DNA from: Flavobacteriales bacterium
GTDB lineage: Bacteria; Bacteroidota; Bacteroidia; Flavobacteriales_F; PHOS-HE28
DNA: 39,688 nt
Assembly (NCBI GenBank): GCA_016703105.1
Contig: JADJCS010000019.1
Coordinates: 1 to 39,688, forward strand
Direction of reading: 5' to 3'
The notes under the pieces were generated by a model, which worked only from the letters and a program-made list of their open reading frames with translations, searched no databases and had not been told where the DNA came from. The translations under genes and the position numbers were made by a program. Of the stretch, positions 10,649-18,951 are shown piece after piece. How positions within the stretch are numbered: the stretch's first letter is position 1; each line of letters starts with the position of its first letter.

Positions 10649-11611
10649 TCATTTACCGCCCAGGATCTTCTTTTTCTCGGCTTCGTACTCCTCCTTGCTC
10701 AGGATCTGCGCATCGTAGAGTTCCTTGAGCTTCTTCAGCTTTTCGGCATTCTCCAGCACACTACCCCCTTTCTGTTCGGTCGCCTTGGCCGAGGTCTTCG
10801 GTAGTGCGTCCTCCAATTTGTCGGTGACGGTGATCAGGAAAGCGTTGTCAGCGAACTCCAGCGAACGGATGAAGCCGGAGAGCATCACAGTGGACCCCTT
10901 GCTGCTCATTACGTTCTTGTCCGAATTGGTATAGTGGACGATGTTGAAGCGTTTAACCACATCGGCATTGGGATCGAGCGCGGTGCCCGCTAGGCTGCCG
11001 CTGAAGAACTCCGCGTATTTGTAACCATCCACGGAATTGCTCTTCACATCATCAAAGGGCAGGTTCCACTTCACCGGTTTGTCCTTCAAGTAGCTCTCGA
11101 ACCAGCGTTGGCCGGCGAGTTCGGTGGCGGTCTCGAAGAAGCACGCATTGATGCGCAAGTTGGAATAGAACCAGTCCTTGGCTTTCTGCACGCTGTCCGG
11201 ACTGGCCATGTATTTCCGGATGTACTCGGCGATCTCGATCTTGATGTTGAGTTCACGCTTGTCTTCCCGCGCGCCGTTCCACCGGTGCGTTTCCGGATCG
11301 TACATCTCTACGGGGTCCATGGTAAGGTCCAGGCCCTGGCCGTCATCCACGCGGTAGTTCACTTTGGCGCGGCACTGGGTGCCCAGGCCCCAGTAGTAAC
11401 CGATGTAGTAGGAGCGCATGTGCCGGTCGCCCCAGGCCAGGTAGTCCATATCGCCTTTGTAGTAGTGCTTCGCCATGTAGGCGGCCATAGGGAACACTTC
11501 CTCCATGTTCACACCGGTAACGGGTGTATACGTGGTCACCTTTTTGGGCTTTTGGCCGAAGGCGATGAGGGTGGTGGTGGCGAGGAGGAGAGAGAGGAAG
11601 GTTCTGGTCAT
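10649..11611 (-). CDS. Exported protein of unknown function with C-terminal SHOCT domain
   Basis: 320 residues. MTRTFLSLLLATTTLIAFGQ is a signal peptide. The central part (about 30-270) is rich in Tyr and Trp and resembles nothing I can name. The last 32 residues, KLKKLKELYDAQILSKEEYE followed by Lys-rich residues, match a SHOCT domain, a short helical module at the C-terminus of many bacterial proteins that often accompanies oligomerisation. A preceding Ala/Lys/Glu stretch (about 265-290) could be a linker. The protease gene lies 36 bases downstream, suggesting co-transcription. Function unknown. Confidence 0.8.
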   Translation of the reverse strand: MTRTFLSLLLATTTLIAFGQKPKKVTTYTPVTGVNMEEVFPMAAYMAKHYYKGDMDYLAWGDRHMRSYYIGYYWGLGTQCRAKVNYRVDDGQGLDLTMDPVEMYDPETHRWNGAREDKRELNIKIEIAEYIRKYMASPDSVQKAKDWFYSNLRINACFFETATELAGQRWFESYLKDKPVKWNLPFDDVKSNSVDGYKYAEFFSGSLAGTALDPNADVVKRFNIVHYTNSDKNVMSSKGSTVMLSGFIRSLEFADNAFLITVTDKLEDALPKTSAKATEQKGGSVLENAEKLKKLKELYDAQILSKEEYEAEKKKILGGK

Positions 11612-11652
11612 GCGAAGTTGTTGTTGCTAGTGAGATTCTTGATGGTGCCAAG

Positions 11653-11683
11653 ACCGGAGCGGAGAGTGCTTCCCCGCTCCGGT
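11653..11683 (-). terminator. Strong hairpin after the T9SS repeat-protein gene
   Basis: A perfect 10-bp inverted repeat, ACCGGAGCGG (11653-11662) and CCGCTCCGGT (11674-11683), has an 11-base loop. It lies 11 bases after the stop at 11695 and before the next minus-strand gene. No U tract follows, as is common in this phylum. Confidence 0.6.
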
Positions 11684-11694
11684 TGGGCGTTCCA

Positions 11695-12942
11695 TCAATG
11701 CTGCACCATTACCGGCAGCGTGGTGGTGTTGGTGCCTTGGGAGATGCGCACGGTATAGAGACCGTTGGCGGCATTGCTCAGGTCGAGGGTGTAACGATCG
11801 GTGCTGGTGGGGCGTTCGTCGTGGATCACCTGGCCCATGGAGTTGAGCATCAGAATGTGATCGATGGCGGTAGAGCCTTCGTTCACGATCCACGACTCAC
11901 CGTTGGTGGGGTTCGGAAAGAGACGCACATGCTTGTTGAAGGAACCTGGATCTAGGCCGGTAGCCAATAGAACGAGCCAGGTGGTATCGCTTGCTCCACA
12001 TCCGTTGTATGCTGCCACACCGATCGAATCGATCCCTGGAATGGTTCCCGGTGTCTGCACAGTGACACTGTTCCCGGTCGAGTTTCCCGTCCATCCATTG
12101 GGAAGAAGCCAAGTGTATCCGCCAGCTCCGGCAACGGGGGTCACCGTATAATCGTAGCTCATATTGGGATCGACGGAGCCCGGTCCCACCGGGAGCGAGG
12201 GAGCAATGGGTGCTCCAGTGACCGCATCCACATCGATCGACGCACTGATCACCGAGCTCCATTGTCCATGGTCATCCTTGATTTGGAAGAACACCTCGGT
12301 GTTCCCCGTCGTGGACCAATCGCAGAAAAGAATATCATTGGCCGTTTCCCAGAAAGACACGCTCGGGTTTATCGCAACCTCGGTCATGTCGGTAGGGGTC
12401 TGATAGGCAGGATCGCTCCAGTAGCGCATCAGCACCAACTCGAAAGGACCTGCACTATGAACGTTGAAGGTGTTGTAGAGCACGCTGCTCCAGTATCCGT
12501 GGTCATCGCGTAGCCGATAGTGAATGCGATGCTGGCCAATGCCGAGCGCCGAGGCGTCCGGTGAGATGGTCAGGTCGATAGCCTGTCCGGGTGTCACGGG
12601 GAAGACCACCCTGTTCTGGTCATCTTCATCGAACCAGTACTCCCCGCTCACCAACTCGAATGGACCGGTCTCGAAAACGGAGAACGCCCGGTACAATACA
12701 CTGCTCCATTCACCAGAACTATCCTTGATCCGGTAATGGATGCGATGTTGTCCGAGTCCGAGCGTGCTCGCCGGGATGGCCTCGTTGCCAAGATCCAATT
12801 CGTTCTGCTGGGTCTGACTCACGAAGATGCGTTCGTTGTCCGCATCCGCCTGATCGAACCAGTATTCGTAACCCACCAAAGGGTCTTGTGCACGCGCCCA
12901 GCCTGTGGCTAGCAGCAGCAGTGCCAGTAGTTTGCTACGCAT
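11695..12942 (-). CDS. T9SS-exported protein with three-fold EYWFD repeat and type A sorting domain
   Basis: 415 residues from the start at 12942 (MRSKLLALLLLATGWARAQ, signal peptide); a longer frame to 13065 would overlap the upstream gene and is not used. Residues about 25-240 hold three copies of a module of about 70 residues: a line such as YEYWFDQADADN or GEYWFDEDDQN, then LGLGQHRIHYRIKD or LGIGQHRIHYRLRD, then GEWSSVLYRAFSVF or GYWSSVLYNTFNV. The third copy is more divergent (KDDHGQWSSVI). An Ig/PKD-like segment follows (about 255-320). The end, VRLFPNPTNGESW through NAANGLYTVRIS, is a T9SS type A C-terminal sorting domain, so the protein is exported across the outer membrane and probably anchored there. 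Five bases separate it from the upstream beta-helix gene. Confidence 0.88.
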   Translation of the reverse strand: MRSKLLALLLLATGWARAQDPLVGYEYWFDQADADNERIFVSQTQQNELDLGNEAIPASTLGLGQHRIHYRIKDSSGEWSSVLYRAFSVFETGPFELVSGEYWFDEDDQNRVVFPVTPGQAIDLTISPDASALGIGQHRIHYRLRDDHGYWSSVLYNTFNVHSAGPFELVLMRYWSDPAYQTPTDMTEVAINPSVSFWETANDILFCDWSTTGNTEVFFQIKDDHGQWSSVISASIDVDAVTGAPIAPSLPVGPGSVDPNMSYDYTVTPVAGAGGYTWLLPNGWTGNSTGNSVTVQTPGTIPGIDSIGVAAYNGCGASDTTWLVLLATGLDPGSFNKHVRLFPNPTNGESWIVNEGSTAIDHILMLNSMGQVIHDERPTSTDRYTLDLSNAANGLYTVRISQGTNTTTLPVMVQH

Positions 12943-12947
12943 GACGC

Positions 12948-14027
12948 TCAGGGTTGCTGCGTGTTCGCCTGGATCTGTACACCTTGCAAGGTGCCGTTCA
13001 CCGTGGTGCTCGGCGTGATCAATTCTATCCAATGCGGGTTGAAGGGTAACAGACCATCCTTCCACGGGCGTGCACCACCGTAGATGCCGATCTGTGTGCC
13101 TCCCAGACCCGCGGTTTGGTAGGGTGTGGCAATAGTGTAGTTGTCTCCGTGTGCAAAGACGGTATAACTGGTGGAAACGAGTTGCGGAAAAGCGCCGTTC
13201 ACCGTATTGATCGGGCTTTCAGAAAGGTTGCCGCCCCCATCGGTAGCGTTGGCGCCGATCGTGAAGGAGAAGCCGCTCTGTCCTACGAAGAGATTGTTGC
13301 GGAAGATGGCGTCGGTTTCATTGGCTACGAAGGCATTGGATTGATTGCGGAGGAACACGCAGTTCTTGTACTCGTTGCCCGTACTCCCGTTCAGGGCACT
13401 ATTGAAGAACATGCACTGCTCGATCTGCGCGTTGCTTGTCGCGGCGCCACTAACCATTTCCCCGATCACGCAATTGCGGATGACCGGATCGGCGGATTGG
13501 TTCAAGTTGAGACTATTGATGATGCATTGCTCCACTAACGCGTTGTTGACGTTGGAACCGAACGTGCCAGAGCCGAGATACAGGCCCTGGATTTCGCAAC
13601 GGGAGAAGAGCACATCATCCGCATCGGAGGTGGGTACCGTATTTCCTAGCTTCACTTCGATGTTACCGACGAAGGCGATCCCATGCACTTCGGTACTATC
13701 TGCATCTTCCATGATGTAAAGCCGATGGAAGCCATTGCCGGAAATGATCGTTCTTCCACCATAGGCAACAACACTATCCGCGAAGACGCCACTGCCAATG
13801 AGTACAATGGGGGTGCGCACGTAGAGGTCTGTCGCGGTTTGGTATTGTCCACCCGCCATGATGATCGTATCCTTTGTGGGGGAAGTCTCGGCATCATCAA
13901 ATGCTTGCTGGAGTTCGCCAGCATAGTAGAAGAAGGATTGTCCCGCATGCTGCCGCGTGATCACGCCTTGCGCACTTACCGCAGCGCTCAGCAGCGTCCC
14001 GGCCAATAGGGTAGAGAAGGTCTTCAT
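12948..14027 (-). CDS. Secreted right-handed beta-helix protein
   Basis: 359 residues. MKTFSTLLAGTLLSAAVSAQ is a signal peptide. The body reads like a pectate-lyase-type parallel beta-helix: short strands ending in Asn, Ser or Cys, such as VLFSRCEIQGLYLGSG, ALVEQCIINSLNLNQS, PVIRNCVIGEMVSG, AQIEQCMFFNSALNG and YKNCVFLRNQSNAFV. An opening FDDAETSPTKDTIIMAGGQY resembles the DUF1565-like start of such helices. No catalytic residues can be assigned. The stop is five bases before the next start, so it forms an operon with the T9SS repeat protein at 11695-12942. The ATG follows an A-rich sequence (AACCAAAAACC), typical of Bacteroidota initiation regions. A polysaccharide-binding or structural role is possible. 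Confidence 0.85.
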   Translation of the reverse strand: MKTFSTLLAGTLLSAAVSAQGVITRQHAGQSFFYYAGELQQAFDDAETSPTKDTIIMAGGQYQTATDLYVRTPIVLIGSGVFADSVVAYGGRTIISGNGFHRLYIMEDADSTEVHGIAFVGNIEVKLGNTVPTSDADDVLFSRCEIQGLYLGSGTFGSNVNNALVEQCIINSLNLNQSADPVIRNCVIGEMVSGAATSNAQIEQCMFFNSALNGSTGNEYKNCVFLRNQSNAFVANETDAIFRNNLFVGQSGFSFTIGANATDGGGNLSESPINTVNGAFPQLVSTSYTVFAHGDNYTIATPYQTAGLGGTQIGIYGGARPWKDGLLPFNPHWIELITPSTTVNGTLQGVQIQANTQQP

Positions 14028-14238
14028 GGGTAAAGGTTTTTGGTTGTTCGAGGTTGAGTGGTTCCGTGGATGGATCCGGTCCGAAGCTGGAGGTTACTTC
14101 CGCACATTGCGCGCTCCGCTGAGCATCTGGCGGAGTGCGACGAGTAAGTGGTTGCAAGTCATTGATGCATGGCGCCAACGATCGGATCGGCGATCAGCGG
14201 CCGGACAAAATAGAAGGTTGAATGACAGGAAAGCGCTG

Positions 14239-14258
14239 CCCCCCTAAAAGTAGGGGGG
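14239..14258. repeat. Perfect inverted repeat CCCCCCTA-AAAG-TAGGGGGG
   Basis: Arms of 8 bp enclose a 4-base loop. It lies between divergent genes, so it is not at a gene end. It sits 26 bases beyond the minus-strand TATTTTG box, about where an activator would bind for the beta-helix promoter. It is unlike the AT-rich or random sequence around it. Confidence 0.6.
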
Positions 14259-14359
14259 TATTTGAACCCAGCTTAACAAGGAGATAACGTGCCATAGAGT
14301 GACGGGTGGAGCCGATCCGATCCACCCTCCAGCTCGATCCGCGCGTATGCATTTTCCGC

Positions 14360-14367
14360 TATACTTG
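14360..14367 (+). promoter_or_regulatory. Possible -7 box of the five-gene operon
   Basis: TATACTTG matches TAnnTTTG at seven of eight positions. Transcription from here would give a leader of about 160 bases to the start at 14532. No clear -33 box is seen. Confidence 0.3.
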
Positions 14368-14531
14368 CCCGTACATCGGATCAGCGTGAAGCACGGTACT
14401 CCCTTCTTCCTTGATGTCCGCTCGCACGAATGCGTTCGTTCGAGCGAGCCCGTTCGGGCATCGGTCGCTATTCCTTGCCTTTCATAAGCGATACCGGTCG
14501 CATCATCGCACCCCCCAAGCCCAGGCGTTCC

Positions 14532-15897
14532 ATGTCCCCACTCCGTGCGTTGCGTTCGTCCCTGGTCCTCTGCGCCGCCCTTTGCGTGATCGCGGCAGTG
14601 GCCCAGAGCGAGAAGGCCACGGTGATGAGCAAGTACCGCCGCAGCTCCTTGCACATGGTGCTGGTGGAGGCCGGTGATTTCCCGAACAAGGACGTGGTGA
14701 TCAAAGCCTACCACGACCAACCTTTCCCGGACAAGTACAACGACCACAAGGTGGCGGCGAACACCTTGGACGCGAGCCGCTATCCCATCACCGAGACCGA
14801 TCGCATCCTCGCGGGCTACAAGTCCGAAGGCGAGAGCTCCAAGGAAACGCAGAACGCCCTGGCCAGCGCCACCGGTGGCTTGACCGCGGGCATGATGGAC
14901 AGCACCGCGAAGGACACCCGCCTGCGCATCGACCGCTTCATCAAGGACACGAAGCTCGCCAACCAGCTCGTGGCCAAATGGTTCAACCGGAAAGAGGACG
15001 GCACCATGGACGGCGACCTGGTGGTGGAGCGTGGTGCTTACGGCGCCACGCAGTTGGAATACATGGTGGCACAAGGTGCCGCGAACAAGCAAGCCTTCAA
15101 GGATGCGGTGGGTGATGAGATGATCCCCAACACCTTCGTGGTGTTCAGCAAGTTGAACTTCGTGGAGAACGAACCGGTGGCGCGCGCCATACTGGACGGC
15201 ACCCGCTCCAGCCTTACGGACACCACCGAGTTCCTGGGCAAGCTGGCCCTCGCCTCGGCGCAGGCCGTGTACAACAGCACCAAGGATGGATACTCGGTCT
15301 GGACCACCTCGTGGCTCTACCAGTTGGTATGGAACGATTCGATCCAGTACCGCTTCTGGAAGGAGCTTTGGATCGATGATCGCAATGTGGACTCGCTGAA
15401 AAAGGCGGCGTTCGACACCACCGATCTCTTCCAACTCAGTTACGTGGGCAGCGAGAAATCCCGCAGCCTGGTAGCGGCGAACCTGGAGCAAGGCGGCGTG
15501 GCCGAAGAAGGTGATCCACAAAGCCACCGTGCGCAACTTGGACGCCACCATCGCCAAATTGCAGAAGAAGTTCGATGTGTTCAAGCCGCGCGTGCCTGTG
15601 CTCACCACGGCGCCCATCACCGCCTTCATCGGCATGAAGGAAGGATTGGACGGCGGGGAGAAGTTCGATGCGCTGGAACTCACCGTGGACCCCAAGACAG
15701 GAGCGCGCAAGTACAAGAGCGTGGCCACGGTCACCGTGGAGAAGGGAAAAGTGTGGGACAACCGCTATGTGCCCGGTGAAGAGAGGGCACCTGTGCTCCA
15801 GAACGATAGTATTGCACCATCGACCACGTTGGACCGCACCTACTTCAAAGGCTCCGACAAAGTGCAACCCGGCATGCTCCTGAAACAGATCCGATGA
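14532..15897 (+). CDS. Conserved exported protein of unknown function, first gene of five-gene operon (one frameshift)
   Basis: I place the start at 14532 (MSPLRALRSSLVLCAALCVI, signal peptide ending in AVAQ) rather than the upstream ATG at 14430, whose added residues are not protein-like. About 455 residues. The mature start SEKATVMSKYRRSSLHMVLV with PFPDKYNDHKV is a pattern I remember from conserved Bacteroidota proteins annotated only as hypothetical. A one-base shift near 15498 breaks the frame: the first part reads to SLVAANLEQ, the second continues as AAWPKKVIHKATVRNLDATI to PGMLLKQIR. The shift fits an extra C giving LEKAAWPKK. Its stop overlaps the next start as ATGA, so the genes are translationally coupled. 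Role unknown; probably periplasmic or outer-membrane associated. Confidence 0.8.
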
Positions 15898-16424
15898 CCC
15901 CGATGAGAACCACTCCGACCCTGACACGCGCGCTCGCCCTGGTGGCGTTCGCCGCACTGTGCGCACCCGCTTTCGCCCAAGGCAAGAAGGCCGACAAGGA
16001 CACCGAGCAATGGCGCTACGAACTGGAAGCGGTGAACACAGGCTCCGCCGGCACCTATCAACTGAAGGTCTGGTCCTATAGCAAGAACGCCGCCGTGGCC
16101 ACCGAACAGGCCAAGAAGAACGCGGTGCATGGGGTGATCTTCCGGGGCTTTACCGGGAGCGGACGCGTGCCGGGACAGAACCCGCTGGCCAGCAGCACCA
16201 ATCTGGAGGCCGAGCATGCTGATTTCTTCAAAGCCTTCTTCGCCGACGGTGGCAAGTACATGAAGTTCGTGCAGATCACCAACGGTGGTGTGGTGGATCC
16301 GGGCGATCGGTTGAAAGTGGGCAAGGAGTACAAGATCGGTGTGATCGTTTCGGTGGATGCCGCCAACCTGCGCAAGGACCTGGAGGCCGCGGGCATCATC
16401 AAAGGGTTGGGCAACGGATTCTGA
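15894..16424 (+). CDS. Small exported protein of unknown function, paralogue of the next gene
   Basis: 176 residues; the start overlaps the previous stop (ATGA), with ATG at 15903 as an alternative. The signal peptide ends at APAFAQ. The mature part has WRYELEAVNTGSAGTYQLKV, then a helix EQAKKNAVHGVIFRGFTG and the motif HADFFKAFFADGGKYMKFVQ. The helix and the FFADGG-Y--F motif recur in the next gene, so the two are distant paralogues, perhaps partners in a complex. The family is found in Bacteroidota beside the DUF6175-like gene. No enzymatic motif is visible. Confidence 0.82.
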   Translation: MTPMRTTPTLTRALALVAFAALCAPAFAQGKKADKDTEQWRYELEAVNTGSAGTYQLKVWSYSKNAAVATEQAKKNAVHGVIFRGFTGSGRVPGQNPLASSTNLEAEHADFFKAFFADGGKYMKFVQITNGGVVDPGDRLKVGKEYKIGVIVSVDAANLRKDLEAAGIIKGLGNGF

Positions 16425-16438
16425 AACCGAGCATCACC

Positions 16439-16915
16439 ATGCGGCACTCCCTCACGTTGTTCCTTCTCCTATCCGCCGGCGTCACGTTCGCACAGGAACG
16501 TGCGGCCGGCCACTACACCTACAAGTGCCGCTGCATCGGCGTGGAGCTCGATGGCTCCCAGACGATCCTGGCCTGGGGCCAGGGCCGCAACCGCTTCGAT
16601 GCCGTGGCACAAGCCCAGAAGAACGCCCTGAACGAAGTGCTCTTCACCGGCATCCTGGAAGGACAGCCCGGTTGTGAGAAGCGCCCCCTGGTGCCCGAGG
16701 TGAACGCCCGCCAGAAGCACGAGGACTACTTCAACAAGTTCTTCGCCGATGGAGGCGAGTACAAGAACTTCATCTCCCTGGCCGATGAACGCATCGGGCA
16801 GAAGTACCACCGCAATAAGAAGAAAGCCGAGGAGACCAAGACCTTGGAACAAGCTGTGCGCGTGCTGCGCGCCGAACTGAAACAGAAATTGATCGCCGAC
16901 GGCATCCTGAAATGA
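16439..16915 (+). CDS. Small exported protein of unknown function, FFADGG family
   Basis: 158 residues with signal peptide MRHSLTLFLLLSAGVTFAQ. The mature part opens with HYTYKCRCIGVELDGSQTIL, then AQAQKNALNEVLFTGILEG and HEDYFNKFFADGGEYKNFIS. These align with the preceding gene's AKKNAVHGVIFRGFTG and FFKAFFADGGKYMKFV. Two Cys in KCRC and one in PGCEKRP could form a disulfide or bind metal. The C-terminus is a charged helix. It begins 14 bases after the preceding stop and its own stop overlaps the next start (ATGA). Confidence 0.82.
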   Translation: MRHSLTLFLLLSAGVTFAQERAAGHYTYKCRCIGVELDGSQTILAWGQGRNRFDAVAQAQKNALNEVLFTGILEGQPGCEKRPLVPEVNARQKHEDYFNKFFADGGEYKNFISLADERIGQKYHRNKKKAEETKTLEQAVRVLRAELKQKLIADGILK

Positions 16916-17865
16916 TGAAACACCTACGCACCCTTTTCCTCGGGACGCTCCTGCTCGGAGCCGTCACCACCGCCACCGCGCAAGCCAAGAAGCCCACCCT
17001 CATGGTGGTGCCCAGTGACAACTGGTGCTACCAGAACGGCTTCATTCTGGAGTATGACAACCAGGGCAAGATGGTGAAGACGCCCGACTACAAGCGCGCG
17101 CTACAGGAGAACTCGGACCTGCTGCTGGTGATCAGCAAGATCAACCAGTTGATGACCGATCGCGGCTTCCCGCTCAAGAACCTCGAGTCGAGTTTGAAGA
17201 CACTGGAATCCGAAGCGGCCGAAGACAACATGAGCCAGAGCAAGAGCGGTGGCGAAGTGAGCGAGAGCCCCACGGACAAGTTGAAGAAGGTGGCGAAGGC
17301 CGACATCTGGATGCAGCTCACCTGGACGGTGAACGAGATGGGGCCGAAGCGCTCCATCACCTTCAACCTGCAGGGCCTCGATGCCTATACCGACAAGCAA
17401 GTGGCGGGTGCCTCAGGCACCGGGCCACAAAGTCAGACCCCGGAGTTGGCCATCCTGCTGGAAGAAGCGGTGCTCTCCCAACTGGACCTCTTCAACGGGC
17501 AATTGCAGAAGCACTTCGATGATCTCTTCGCCAACGGGCGGGAGGTCATGCTGCGCATCAAGAAGTGGGATTCGTTCAGCGGCGATCTGGAGAGCGAGTA
17601 CGGCGGCGAGGAGTTGAGCACGCAGATCGAGAATTGGGTTTCCGCCAACACCGTGGGTGGTCGGTTCTCCTTGAGCGACGCGACCGAGAACATGATGCTC
17701 TTTGAGCAAGTGCGTATCCCGCTCTACGATGCCACGAACAAAGCCGTGGACACGCGCGGTTGGGCGAAGGGCTTGCAGAAGCACTTGAAGGACGCCTATC
17801 AGATCGAGGCCAAATTGGTGATGAAGGGGCTGGGTCAGGCCACCATCATCGTGGGTGAGAAGTAG
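16912..17865 (+). CDS. Exported DUF6175-like protein
   Basis: 317 residues, start in an ATGATG so either ATG may be used. The signal peptide ends near TATAQAKK. The mature start KKPTLMVVPSDNWCYQNGF, the middle KKVAKADIWMQLTWTVNEMG with ITFNLQGLDAYTDKQVA, and the late QVRIPLYDATNKAVDTRG fit a family that, from memory, is annotated as DUF6175 in Bacteroides. The ADIWMQLTW and NLQGLDAYT parts recall proteins that build periplasmic or outer-membrane scaffolds, but no function is known. Coupled to the previous gene by ATGA overlap and 20 bases before the next. Confidence 0.85.
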   Translation: MMKHLRTLFLGTLLLGAVTTATAQAKKPTLMVVPSDNWCYQNGFILEYDNQGKMVKTPDYKRALQENSDLLLVISKINQLMTDRGFPLKNLESSLKTLESEAAEDNMSQSKSGGEVSESPTDKLKKVAKADIWMQLTWTVNEMGPKRSITFNLQGLDAYTDKQVAGASGTGPQSQTPELAILLEEAVLSQLDLFNGQLQKHFDDLFANGREVMLRIKKWDSFSGDLESEYGGEELSTQIENWVSANTVGGRFSLSDATENMMLFEQVRIPLYDATNKAVDTRGWAKGLQKHLKDAYQIEAKLVMKGLGQATIIVGEK

Positions 17866-17885
17866 GAACACACAACACCAAGCAC

Positions 17886-18863
17886 ATGCAACGGCATCTT
17901 CTCTTCAGCGCGGCATTGGTCGCGGGGCTTTACGCGTCCGCGCAGAACGATCTGGGCAAGTTGGATGATGTCGGCCGCATCGCCCTCACGCCCTATGTGC
18001 CCGAACAGGTGGAGGGCATGACGGACATCGCACGCAACAGCCTGTTGAGCAAGTTGGCGCAGATCCTCACCCAGAACGGCATGAGCGGAGGCGCGCTGGA
18101 TCCGCGCTTCGTGCTGGCCGCCAACGCGGTGGTGCTCACCAAGGACATCACCCCGACCGCACCACCCATGCAGGCATACACTTTGGAAGTGGGCCTGTAC
18201 ATCGGTGACGGCATGGACGGCACCCTCTTCGCCAGCCACAGCGTTACGCTCAAAGGCGTGGGGGAGACCGAGAGCAAAGCCTACCAGGCCGCGCTGAAGA
18301 ACCTGAAGCCGAAGGACCCCGCCTACGAGCCCTTCCTCGCCAAGGGCAAAGCGCGCATCATCGAGTACTACAACACACGTTGCGACTTCATCATCACCGA
18401 AGCCAAGGCGCTTGAAAGCAAAGGCGAGTTCGAAGCGGCCATCGCCAAATTGATGAGCGTGCCCGAAGCCTGTGCGGATTGCTACAACAAGTGCAAGGAC
18501 CTGGTGGGTGGCGTGTACCAGCGGAAGATCGACCGCGATTGCAAGATCCTGCTGGACAAAGCCCAGAGCGCCTGGAACAGCACGCTGAACGAGGAAGGCG
18601 CGCGCGAAGCCGGCGACCTGCTCGCCCAGATCGACCCCAACTCCAAGTGCTACACCGAAGCGGGCTCCCTGATGGACAAGATGTTCGCCGAGATCAAGAA
18701 ACGCGTGAAGGACCTCGACGAGCGCGAGTGGAAGCTGAAGCTGAAGCAGCAGCAGGACGATGTGGACATCGCCAAGGCCACCATCGAGGCGGCGCGCGCG
18801 GTGGGGGTGGCCTACGGCAACAACCAGCAGGCGCACACCTATATCCTCAAGACCTGGTGGTAG
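17886..18863 (+). CDS. Conserved exported protein of unknown function with TPR-like and coiled segments
   Basis: 325 residues, last gene of the operon. The signal peptide ends at LYASAQ. Residues about 20-150 (RIALTPYVPEQVEGMTDIAR, LVTK-like VVLTKDITPTAPPMQAYTLE, SHSVTLKGVGETESKAYQAA) form a domain I recognise as strongly conserved across Bacteroidota next to the DUF6175-like gene. Residues 155-260 resemble TPR helices (AIAKLMSVPEACADCYNKCK, then NSTLNEEGAREAGDLLAQID), and the end is a charged coiled coil (RVKDLDEREWKLKLKQQQDD) finishing in KTWW. Function unknown; the layout suggests a periplasmic scaffold or assembly factor. Confidence 0.85.
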   Translation: MQRHLLFSAALVAGLYASAQNDLGKLDDVGRIALTPYVPEQVEGMTDIARNSLLSKLAQILTQNGMSGGALDPRFVLAANAVVLTKDITPTAPPMQAYTLEVGLYIGDGMDGTLFASHSVTLKGVGETESKAYQAALKNLKPKDPAYEPFLAKGKARIIEYYNTRCDFIITEAKALESKGEFEAAIAKLMSVPEACADCYNKCKDLVGGVYQRKIDRDCKILLDKAQSAWNSTLNEEGAREAGDLLAQIDPNSKCYTEAGSLMDKMFAEIKKRVKDLDEREWKLKLKQQQDDVDIAKATIEAARAVGVAYGNNQQAHTYILKTWW

Positions 18864-18951
18864 GCGCCGGGGTCGCCCGCTTCCGGGATGACGTTGGGCG
18901 CTAGTGGAACCGCTTCACTGGCCCAGTACTGGCCGGCGGCAAGAATGGTAA

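Larger units (their letters stand above)
14028..14531. other. Divergent intergenic control region with three inverted repeats
   Basis: This 504-base gap separates two divergent operons and holds three stem-loops. 14111-14138: 9-bp stem GCGCTCCGC / GCGGAGTGC with one G-T pair. 14239-14258: a perfect C6/G6 hairpin (listed separately). 14304-14327: 7-bp stem GGGTGGA / TCCACCC. Promoter-like boxes are TATTTTG on the minus strand (14206-14212, towards the beta-helix gene) and TATACTTG on the plus strand (14360-14367, towards the five-gene operon). The first hairpin would then lie in the leader of the beta-helix transcript. Confidence 0.5.

Noticed and set aside
14244..15761. 505-codon minus-strand frame
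   Set aside because: Covers the conserved plus-strand exported gene and is His/Val/Gly rich, a typical shadow.
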